Shown here piece after piece: positions 36,067-44,400 of a stretch of 64,000 nt of DNA. A program made the position numbers and the translations under genes. The stretch lies in the NCBI GenBank assembly GCA_021300015.1, contig JAJTFB010000006.1:1-64000 (forward strand). Reading direction: 5' to 3'. Positions within the stretch are counted from its first letter, which is position 1. Each line of letters opens with the position of its first letter. This DNA is from Pirellula sp. GTDB taxonomy: Bacteria > Planctomycetota > Planctomycetia > Pirellulales > Pirellulaceae. The notes beneath the pieces were generated by a model. The model saw only the letters and a program-made list of their open reading frames with translations. It had not been told where the DNA came from and made no database searches.

Positions 36067-37023
36067 TCAGCTTGGGGGATCGACCCGCGCGGCGATCGAG
36101 TAGACGCGTCGAGCGGGTTGAGCATTGGCCACGAGCAATTCTGCGATCAAGCCGGTGGCAAACGCTTGGATCCCCACAACGATCAACAGGATCGAAACAA
36201 AGAAACTGGCTCGCTCGTGCAAGTGCAATGGGTTCTCATAGCCTGCAAGTCGGGTCCAGCCCCAGATACAAATCAGCAGGCTGAGCATAAAGGCTCCGAC
36301 GAAGAAGATCGCTCCGCCGAGTCCTCCGAGCAAATGCTGTGGCCGGTATCGAAATCGGGTTAGGAAAACGACCGTTGCAAGGTCGAGAAACCCTTTTGGA
36401 ATTCGGGACCAACCGTACTTGGAACTGCCGAACTCTCGGGGGTGGTGTTCGACAGTGATCTCTGCGACTTTGAATCCTCGCGCGGCTGCCAACACAGGCA
36501 CAAATCGATGCATTTCACCGTACAAATCGATCTCTTCGAGCACCTCTCGACGGTAGGCTTTAAACCCGCAGTTGAAATCGTGCAGGGGGATTTTGGAGAA
36601 GTACCTTAGGATCGCATTGAAGACCAGCGAGGGCCAGCGTTTGTGCCAAGGATCAAAACGATGCTGTTTCCAGCCGCTTACGACGTCGTAGCCTTCACCG
36701 AGCTTCGCGAGCATCCTGGGAATTTCCTTGGGATCATCTTGTAAATCCGCATCCATGGTGATGATGATTTTGCCGGTTGCTTCTGCGAAGCCCGCTGCCA
36801 ATGCTGCTGCTTTTCCGAAGTTCCTTCGGAATCGCAATGCCCGCACCGAGCCGCGTGCTTGGGCTAGCTTCTCGATGGCTTGCCAGGATCCATCGGTAGA
36901 ACCGTCGTCGATAAATACGATCTCACAGAGTTCCCCATCGCACGATGCATCGATGCGACGCACGAGTTCGAAAAGGGTTTCTTGTTCGTTGAGCAAAGGG
37001 ATCACCACGGAAATCGGATTCAT
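36067..37023 (-). CDS. family 2 glycosyltransferase, polyprenyl-phosphate sugar synthase type
   Basis: 318 residues. GT-A domain ~1-225: VVIPLLNEQETLFELV, FIDDGSTDGSW, FGKAAALAAGFAEATG, and the metal-binding DADLQDD. HDFNCGFKAYRREVL and the HHPREFGSSKYGW element are typical of DPM1/GtrB/ArnC enzymes. Two C-terminal transmembrane segments (~235-260 and 270-300) anchor it. Such enzymes move glucose, mannose or a related sugar from a nucleotide to undecaprenyl phosphate at the cytoplasmic face. The start codon overlaps the VanZ-like stop (ATGA), so the two are translationally coupled; the polytopic membrane protein follows. Confidence 0.93.
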   Translation of the reverse strand: MNPISVVIPLLNEQETLFELVRRIDASCDGELCEIVFIDDGSTDGSWQAIEKLAQARGSVRALRFRRNFGKAAALAAGFAEATGKIIITMDADLQDDPKEIPRMLAKLGEGYDVVSGWKQHRFDPWHKRWPSLVFNAILRYFSKIPLHDFNCGFKAYRREVLEEIDLYGEMHRFVPVLAAARGFKVAEITVEHHPREFGSSKYGWSRIPKGFLDLATVVFLTRFRYRPQHLLGGLGGAIFFVGAFMLSLLICIWGWTRLAGYENPLHLHERASFFVSILLIVVGIQAFATGLIAELLVANAQPARRVYSIAARVDPPS

Positions 37024-37424
37024 TGCAACTCCTCGATTCGCAATACCCTGGCCAGCAACCGGCGGACCCCTTCAAAGAGCAACATCCCCATGACCAACCC
37101 GAGTCCATCGAAGGCTAGATCCTGAAGATCAAAACATCTGCCGGTCCAAGGTTGCGTTAGCTCATCGAGCCAAGCATAGAGGCAGCCAAAAACAAAAGTG
37201 GGAATGGCATAAGCGTACCATCCGTAGTGACGAGCTCGATGTTGCATGGCAAAACTGAGCACGAATCCCAAGACCAGGAATGCCAACGTATGAAGCAATT
37301 TGTCGTTTGCCCAAGCCAAGGTTCGCGGAACATTCTGTTTTGGCAAATGGGTCATGATGAACATAAAAACAAGATACAACAAAGCCACGAGGGTTGAAAG
37401 TTTATTGGGGATGCTGCTAGCCAT
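37020..37424 (-). CDS. VanZ-like family membrane protein
   Basis: 134 residues with four hydrophobic segments. The VanZ-like pattern is visible: FIMTHLPKQNVPR after the first helix, NDKLLHTLAFLVLGFVL, and CLYAWLDELTQPWTGRCFDLQD, cited in part as DELTQPWTGR, with a conserved acidic/aromatic loop, followed by DLAFDGLGLVMG. VanZ relatives occur near cell-surface polysaccharide genes but have no settled biochemical function. First gene of a unit with the GT2 enzyme (4-bp overlap) and the polytopic protein. Confidence 0.9.
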   Translation of the reverse strand: MASSIPNKLSTLVALLYLVFMFIMTHLPKQNVPRTLAWANDKLLHTLAFLVLGFVLSFAMQHRARHYGWYAYAIPTFVFGCLYAWLDELTQPWTGRCFDLQDLAFDGLGLVMGMLLFEGVRRLLARVLRIEELQ

Positions 37425-37500
37425 GAAATCTTTCGTTTCAATCCGGTACTCGATCGAGAGTTCTGGTCATTTGGCGTGCAAAACATCATGGCGTAAATAG

Positions 37501-37531
37501 CAAAGAGCCTCGCCGAAAGCGAGGCTCTTTG
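37501..37531 (-). terminator. terminator hairpin after the DUF1598 gene
   Basis: Perfect 13-bp stem (37501-37513 with 37519-37531, CAAAGAGCCTCGC arms), 5-nt loop. On the minus strand it is followed by CTATTT, a weak T tract; it also separates the unit from the VanZ-like gene. Confidence 0.7.
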
Positions 37532-37562
37532 GTAATGAGCTTATTGTAGCAAGGGAGCTGGG

Positions 37563-38975
37563 TTAGTCCCACCACCACTGATCTTCGCGCAGATCGCTCG
37601 GGGCAGAGAGCTTTTCAGCCGACGCATCGAGCGTGTTGTCGACCTTCGGATCGTTGGCCAATTTGCGGGCGGAGATGTGGACGCCGCCGATCGGGGTGAC
37701 CAAGGTTCCTTCTTTCCACATGGCGTTGACGGCGGGCTCGACTTGGGAGATCCCGTTGTTGATTTTTGTGGAGAGCTTTTCCTCGTCGGCAAAGACCCCG
37801 AGGTCCCAGTTGGCTTTTCCATAAAAATCGTTTTGCTGCATGAATGCCGCAACGATGCTCATGTCGAAAAGATTGCGCATTTGACTGAACACAGGCATGA
37901 CCTCACCGAGGGCTTCAAATTTTTGGGTGAACTCCTTGGCAAATCCCACCGATGCGGCATCGCCGGCCCCTGCTCCTCGGGTCCTTTCGCCGGTCTTGGA
38001 AAGAAATTCCTTCTCGCTGGTGAGTTTTGCACCCTGGCCTTGCAGGTGCAGTGCAGTTCGGTCTTCGTTGGTTGCAACCGTGCCGTAGTCGGCTTCGAAG
38101 TACCATCGTTGAAGGGCGCTGGCATTGGCACCGGCCTGTGTGCGAGCGATCCATGGTTTGAAGGGGATCACGGTGTTTTCCAATCCCAGACCGATGAGCT
38201 TCATGCGATAATCGGCTTCTACAAGCACACGGGCAAAGTTCGTCTCGCGAGGAACTCCCTTGATAATGACGTTTTGGTAGCCCAAGGCTTGTTTCATTCC
38301 GGCCAAGACAGCCGGATTGATTTGATTGGCCCGTCCTCGGAACTGGTCGTTGTACTGATTCATCCGTTTGATCCCTTCTTGGGTCGGTTCGATCGAAACG
38401 GCAATCGAGCCGATCGCGTCGTTCGAGGGAGCATAGACTCGAAGGGCAACGATCAAATCCATCAGGCTCAGAACCGATCGCCCGGACCTCAGGCCGACTC
38501 GGTTGCCGTTTTCCGTTACGTGGATCTTCTCGGCCGGACCTGCGATCACGATGTCGTTGGAGTCGGGTAAGAAAAAGACATACTCAATTCGGGTCAAGCC
38601 GGCCAATCCTAGGACTTCATCACCGAGTTCCTGCTGTTCTGACACTCGATTTGCAACCAGCTTTTCCAAGCGGTTCAAGGAGACTTTGCGCATTTCCGAC
38701 GCTACCACATCGGTATTTCCGACGGTTTGCAAAGCAGCCTTTCGGACCCGCAAGGCCAATGTGTTGTCGACGGCGCTGATCCGCAGAACGCCTTGAGGAT
38801 CGATTTCGACCCCTCCACCGTTCCCGCTGTCGCCGTTGTTGTTATTGCCGCCACCGTTGCCGCCGCCATTGTTGTTGTTATTCCCTTGGGAGAATCCCAA
38901 GTTCGCCAAGCTCGCAACGAGCGCCAGGGCGGCGATGAATCTTTTGAGTCGATGGAACGGTTTTTGGAAAAGCAT
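37563..38975 (-). CDS. DUF1598 domain protein, exported
   Basis: 470 residues from the ATG at 38975, which has AAGG nine nt upstream; ATGs at 38981 and further upstream are alternatives. Signal peptide (FIAALALVASLANLGFSQ) followed by an Asn/Gly-rich stretch. The DUF1598 core shows IEPTQEGIKRMNQYNDQFRG, GYQNVIIKGVPRETNF, RMKLIGLGLENTVIPF, RWYFEADY and the late FTQKFEALGEVMPVFSQMRN block (20 residues), then TPIGGVHISAR. It is the paralogue of the protein at 6903-8711. Function unknown; exported location is inferred from the signal peptide. Confidence 0.9.
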   Translation of the reverse strand: MLFQKPFHRLKRFIAALALVASLANLGFSQGNNNNNGGGNGGGNNNNGDSGNGGGVEIDPQGVLRISAVDNTLALRVRKAALQTVGNTDVVASEMRKVSLNRLEKLVANRVSEQQELGDEVLGLAGLTRIEYVFFLPDSNDIVIAGPAEKIHVTENGNRVGLRSGRSVLSLMDLIVALRVYAPSNDAIGSIAVSIEPTQEGIKRMNQYNDQFRGRANQINPAVLAGMKQALGYQNVIIKGVPRETNFARVLVEADYRMKLIGLGLENTVIPFKPWIARTQAGANASALQRWYFEADYGTVATNEDRTALHLQGQGAKLTSEKEFLSKTGERTRGAGAGDAASVGFAKEFTQKFEALGEVMPVFSQMRNLFDMSIVAAFMQQNDFYGKANWDLGVFADEEKLSTKINNGISQVEPAVNAMWKEGTLVTPIGGVHISARKLANDPKVDNTLDASAEKLSAPSDLREDQWWWD

Positions 38976-39363
38976 CAGCATTCGCCTTGTACTACGTTTC
39001 GCGGTAACGGATTTAGCGTATTTCAGTTCATGGCCCGATAGTTTATTGGCCAGGCTATCGGCTAGCCTATCGGCCAAACGGGCAACGCTACAACCTCTGG
39101 TCTGGTATCGGACCGTCGTTGGGTTGCATCAATTCTCAAATACGGTAACTCTTAAGAATAGTTCCCCTTGGGGTGGATATCAACAATTTGGGCAAAATAG
39201 GCGGGTGGGGTGAGGCCGGATTGATTAGATTTTTCGTTAAAACCAGGGTTTTCGTTGGAATCGCTCAAGTTCGCTTGACGGTGAAACCCAGCCAACGCTA
39301 AATCCTACGTAGGCGGTACGGTCCTTTTGCTTCGGTAACCTCATCTACCCACGGCTCGAAAAC
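38976..39363. other. 388-bp divergent intergenic region
   Basis: Holds the promoters of the DUF1598 gene (minus) and the barrel-like protein gene (plus). A small imperfect duplication reads CTATCGGCTAGCCTATCGGC at 39055-39074. No gene or strong hairpin seen. Confidence 0.5.
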
Positions 39364-41061
39364 TTGTCGGCAACCCCTGGAAATCGCAACCTCAAGGCAT
39401 CAACCCCTGGGCTCTCATGGCTCGAGAACGCTGGGCGTTTCTTTGTGTTTTTGGGCTTGTCCCTGTTGATCGAGAATTCGGGATTGGCCCAAGCTCCCTT
39501 TCCATCGACCACACCCGGGAGTATGCCTCCGAGCCCCGGCTACCCGTCGACTCCCGCCGGCGGTGCATCGGGCGCGTTCCCTGCAACAACCCTTCCCCCC
39601 TACTCTGCACCGCCGCCAACCTACGCCGCACCGCCACCGACCTATTCGGTACCGCCGCCGACCTACGGGGTGCCACCTGCATCCGTTCCTTCCTCGAGCT
39701 ACAACCCTTACGCTCCGACGTTTCGTCCAAGCACCGCTCCTTCCTCGGCCGGTGCTCCGCCGATGTACCCCCCGGCTTATCCGTCCGCTTCGACTTTTAA
39801 TCAAACCTACAACTCTTGGATGGAATGGCTTACAGGAACCCCTGCCGGAGCTGCAACTCCCACGGCCTACGGGCAGCCTACCTACGGGCAACCATCCTAC
39901 GGAACCTCGACCTTTGGGGTCCCGACCTACGGGCAGCCCGTAGGGGCTCCGGCGAGTCCCACGGGCTATCCGCCTACGTATCCTCAACCTGGCTATCCGC
40001 CGACAGGCTACCCGCCGACGACTTACTCATCACCGGGGTATCCTAGCCCATCGCCGGGCGTGATGTTTCCAGGTACGGCACCCTCGCCACCAAGCCCTTA
40101 TGCTGCCAACCCTTATGCTGCCAACCCGTATGCTGGCAACCCATATGCTGCTGGCGGGTATCCACCTGCACCTTATCCGAGCTCCTGGAATGCTTGGTGG
40201 TACAACACATCCACAGCGGTTCAAACCCAGACTCAGCAGACGATGCGTCTGTGCCAAGGAGTTCGGTTCCGATACACCTACTTGCCAGGAAACACCGATT
40301 TTGGGGGTGTCCAAGGCAATCAGATCGAGAGCCACGATTTTGAAACTTCGATGGTCTTTGCGATTCCGCGAATTTTTGGGATGAGCCAACCTTGGTACTT
40401 GATGCCAAGCTACGCTCAGCATCTTTGGTCCGGCCCCGAGACGGCCGGCTCGGACCTTCCGGGGTCCGCATTTAGCGCCTTTCTCGATAGCACTTGGGAG
40501 ACCGATCCGCTTCAGACTTTCGGGGCGGAACTCGGCTGGCGAGTGGGGGTGTTTTCGGCTTTCGACGCGATCAACAACGATAGCATCCGCCTCCAAGGCA
40601 AAGCGTTGGGACGGCTCCGAATGACCCCTAATTCGACCCTTCGGGCCGGGGTCTATTACATCGATCGAAACAAGATCAAGTTGTTGCCGGCGGGAGGGAT
40701 TCTATGGATGCCTAACCAAGATACTCGGTGGGATATCTTCTTCCCTGAACCGAAACTCTCCCACTACCTGACGACCTGCGGTACGCATGATGTCTGGTGG
40801 TACTTAACCGGTTACTACGGCGGGGGGGCTTGGACCATCAAGCAACTCGACGCCGATACGACGGAAGAGATCGACATGAACGACTTGCGGATCATGGTCG
40901 GTTTTGAAAAAGGCCGCAACGATCTTCTGCGACAAGGTTTCCGAACTTGCTTTTTTGAAGTCGGATACGCGTTCAATCGCGAGTTGATTTTCCGAACTCG
41001 CCCCGAAGCGAGTATCACTCCTGACGATAGTCTCGTGTTCCGGGCTGGCTTCGGGTACTGA
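39364..41061 (+). CDS. exported Pro/Tyr/Ala-rich protein with C-terminal outer-membrane barrel-like domain
   Basis: 565 residues from a TTG; no in-frame ATG precedes the signal-like segment (FFVFLGLSLLIENSGLAQA), so the start is uncertain. Residues ~45-270 are low complexity with repeats such as YSAPPPTYAAPPPTY, PTYGQP, GYPPTGYPPT and three NPYAA/NPYAG units. Residues ~290-565 show alternating beta strands with aromatic girdle residues (VRFRYTYLPGN, TFGAELGWRVGVFSAF, TLRAGVYYIDRNKI, CFFEVGYAFNREL) and end in an aromatic (FRAGFGY), the usual C-terminal signature of outer-membrane beta-barrels. DUF6268-like planctomycete barrels look similar, but I cannot confirm the family. A hairpin at 41112-41177 may terminate it. 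Confidence 0.78.
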   Translation: MSATPGNRNLKASTPGLSWLENAGRFFVFLGLSLLIENSGLAQAPFPSTTPGSMPPSPGYPSTPAGGASGAFPATTLPPYSAPPPTYAAPPPTYSVPPPTYGVPPASVPSSSYNPYAPTFRPSTAPSSAGAPPMYPPAYPSASTFNQTYNSWMEWLTGTPAGAATPTAYGQPTYGQPSYGTSTFGVPTYGQPVGAPASPTGYPPTYPQPGYPPTGYPPTTYSSPGYPSPSPGVMFPGTAPSPPSPYAANPYAANPYAGNPYAAGGYPPAPYPSSWNAWWYNTSTAVQTQTQQTMRLCQGVRFRYTYLPGNTDFGGVQGNQIESHDFETSMVFAIPRIFGMSQPWYLMPSYAQHLWSGPETAGSDLPGSAFSAFLDSTWETDPLQTFGAELGWRVGVFSAFDAINNDSIRLQGKALGRLRMTPNSTLRAGVYYIDRNKIKLLPAGGILWMPNQDTRWDIFFPEPKLSHYLTTCGTHDVWWYLTGYYGGGAWTIKQLDADTTEEIDMNDLRIMVGFEKGRNDLLRQGFRTCFFEVGYAFNRELIFRTRPEASITPDDSLVFRAGFGY

Positions 41062-41420
41062 TACTAGTATCGAAGATCCACCACAGAAAACACGAAGACC
41101 GAATACATCCACCACGGAACACACGGAACACACGGAAAAAGAGGGCTGCTATTCGGTGTGTTCGGTGTGTTCTGTGGTTTTATTCCAAGCCGATGAATCG
41201 GGACAATCCTAGGTGTTGCGATACGGGGTCTTTCAGATTGGGGGGCCTCTGGTCTTGCGGCGAACAACCGCTGTATTTTGCGGGAAAACTTGAGCATAGA
41301 GGATTCCACTACGTTTTTTTCAAGCTAGGCTAAGGGTCTCTCCCAACGTAGTTTCCAGATCGGTCATCTTTCAAAGGACCGCTCTGTCCGACCCCCCTAC
41401 AACGGATTCCTTGTGCCATC
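41062..41420. other. 359-bp intergenic region containing an inverted repeat
   Basis: No gene. Contains the CCACGGAACACACGG-type repeat described next and the leader of the BNR/PDZ gene. A related partial copy (CCACCACAGAAAACACGAAG) lies at ~41079-41098. Confidence 0.6.
41112..41177 (+). repeat. imperfect 24-bp inverted repeat, possible terminator
   Basis: Arms 41112-41135 and 41154-41177 pair at 21 of 24 positions. Each arm is itself built from a GGAACACAC-type tandem unit. The right arm is followed by TTTTATT, so the element could terminate the barrel-protein transcript. Confidence 0.7.
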
Positions 41421-44400
41421 ATGCTCCGCAATCTATCGCGTTTTATTTGCCTGAGTTGCTTCGGGCTCTTGGTGGTCCCCTCGGGCTTGGCGATGAGTCA
41501 AGAACCGAGTCCAATTCCTGCCCCTCAAGCTCCGGTGGACCCACCCGTCCAGCCTGCGACCGAGCCGCCTGCGACGGCTACACCTGCGACGGCTCCACCT
41601 GCGACTGAGCCGCCTGCGACGGCTCCACCTGCGACCGAGCTGCCTGCGACCCAAGCTCCCATTGTCGATCCGGTTGCTCCTACCGAAAAACGACTCGAGG
41701 CGATCGAGAAGCTTCTCGAGCAACTCTCTAGCGACCTGCAGGCCCGCAAAGCCCCCCAAGCTCCAAGCAAGCCTTCCGAGGATAGCAAACCCGCGGTTGA
41801 AAAAGGTTCGGAAAAGAGCCCAGAGCGCCCCGCCGACGACTTGGTACCAACTCCACGACCTCGCGGGGAACGAGCCGCTGCACCGAAAGCCCCTGCGAGC
41901 GTCAAGCTAGAGCCCTCTTGGCTCGAGGAGATCAAGTGGCGATCGATCGGTCCGGCGAACATGTCCGGGCGTATCTCCGACATCGCGGTTCACGAAAAGG
42001 ACACGTCGCTTTGGTGGATCGCAACCGCTTCGGGTGGTTTGCTCAAATCGACCAACCACGGTGGATCCCTACAACACCAATTCGATCGTGAAAAAGTCGT
42101 CTCGATTGGCAGCATCGCGACCGATCCGAACAACAAAGAAGTTCTTTGGGTCGGAACCGGCGAGATCAACCCTCGCAACTCGGTCTCCTATGGCAACGGG
42201 GTTTACAAGACCATCGATGGTGGAAAAACATTTCAGCACCTAGGCTTGGACCGTTCCTATCAAATCGCCAGGATTTTGGTCGATCCAAAGAACTCCGATA
42301 CCGTCTATGTCGGTGCCGCTGGACGGCTCTATGGAAGCAACCCAGAGCGAGGCGTCTACAAGACCACCGATGGTGGAAAGACCTGGCAGCAGAGCCTCTT
42401 TGTCGATGACCAAACCGGCGTGATCGATATGGCGATGAGTCCTACCGATCCGAACACGATCGTCGTGGCCATGTGGGACCGCATGCGCGACGGCTTTGAC
42501 TCCTGGCCAGGGACTGTCCCCAAACCCGACGGCGTGGACGGCTACGACCCGATTCGCAAATGGGGCAAAGGGGGCGGGATTTTCCGCACCACCGATGGCG
42601 GGACCAACTGGACGAAAATATCCAAGGGGCTACCACCGGGTATGACCGGTCGGATCGGTCTGGATTGGCAGCTCCATTCGCCAAACGCTCTGTTTGCCAT
42701 CATCGATTGTGAGGACATCGGCAAGGGACCTCCACCTTTTGCCGCTTATCTGGGCTTGGTCGGACAGAACATCGATGCCAAAGCGATGATCACTCAGGTC
42801 ATCACCGATAGCCCTGGGGCCAAAGCCGGAGTGCAAGCCGGCGATCAATTGATCTCTGTCGACGGTGCCAACCTCGTTGAATTCGATACCTTGCTCGAGA
42901 CGCTTCGCAAGAAACGTGTTGGCCAACGTGTATCGATCGCGATCAAACGGGGAGACGAGGACAAGACCTTCGACATCCTACTGACGGGAAGACCGGGCAC
43001 TGCAGCCCAGGCGACGACGGTCTCGCTGGGTGTGGCAGGCGAGGACCAGGAGGAAAAGATCCTTGTTCAACGTGTCTCGGTCGGCGGTTCGGCGGCAAAA
43101 GCTGGAGTCAAAATCGGTGATGTGATCACCAAGGTTGATGGACAAGCTCCAGGTGCTCTTCAGGCGTTGAACGAAAAGATCCAAAAGAAATCCGAGGGGG
43201 ACAAAGTCCAACTCGAGATCCAACGCGGAGAGGAAAAAAGCGAACTCAGCGTCGTGCTGGAAGCTCGCGTAGGACGCGGAGGGGGCGGGGGCGGATTGCA
43301 GTCGCCTGCTCAAAGCAACGTCTTTATGGGAATTCAGGGGGAAGATGCCTCGGGGGGAGGTGCCAATCTGACCTCGGTCACCGAGGCCGGACCGGCCGAA
43401 AAAGCGGGTCTGAAATCCGGCGATGTGATCCTTCAACTCGATGGCAAAGACATCGCCAACTACGAAGGGCTCGTGAGCGAAATCCGCACCCATAAGCCGG
43501 ACGACAAACTCAAGGTGAAGGTCAAACGTGCCGACCAGACGCTCGAAATCGAAGTCGTCCTGGCCGATCGGCTTGCGGGAGGCTCGGCCGCTCGACCTTA
43601 CACCTACTCCTATTTCGGTCAGTCACCTAACGTTCAGGACCAACAAGGCTCCGAGGGGTACAAGTACGGTGGCGTTTACAAGTCCACCGATGGCGGGGCA
43701 AGCTGGCAACGCATCAATTCCCTAAACACTCGCCCGATGTATTTTAGCGTCGTGAAGGTCGATCCGAGCGACGAGAAGAATCTCTATGTGCTTGGGGTTG
43801 CACAGCATCAGTCCCGAGACGGTGGAGCGACGTTCGACGAGGATTTTGGTCGAAGGGTCCATGCCGATGGTCACGATCTTTGGATCGACCCGAGCGATGG
43901 CCGGCACATGGTTCTCGGCTGCGATGGCGGTATCTACACGACGCACGATCGTGGGGCGACCTGGGATCATATTAATACCGCTGCGATCGGTCAGTTTTAT
44001 CATGTGGCGATCAGTCCCAAGCAGCCTTATTGGGTCGCCGGTGGACTGCAGGACAATGGATCATGGGCCGGTCCAGCAATCAGCCGATCCGGAGGGGCGC
44101 TGAACGAAGATTGGGTCAATATCAACGGTGGGGACGGTTTCGTATGCCGCATCGATCCGAACGACCCGGACCTTTTTTATGCCGAGAGCCAAAACGGTGC
44201 CATTGTCCGACGGAATCTTCGGACCGGCGAAAGAGGTTCGATCCGCCCGGCTCGGGTTGATGGAATGAGCTATCGGTTCAATTGGAATACGCCGTTTCTC
44301 CTCTCGAGCCACAACTCGAAAATCTTCTATAGCGCTGGCAACTACGTCTTCCGGTCGTTGGATCGGGGCAATGACCTGCGCCCTATATCTCCCGAAATCA

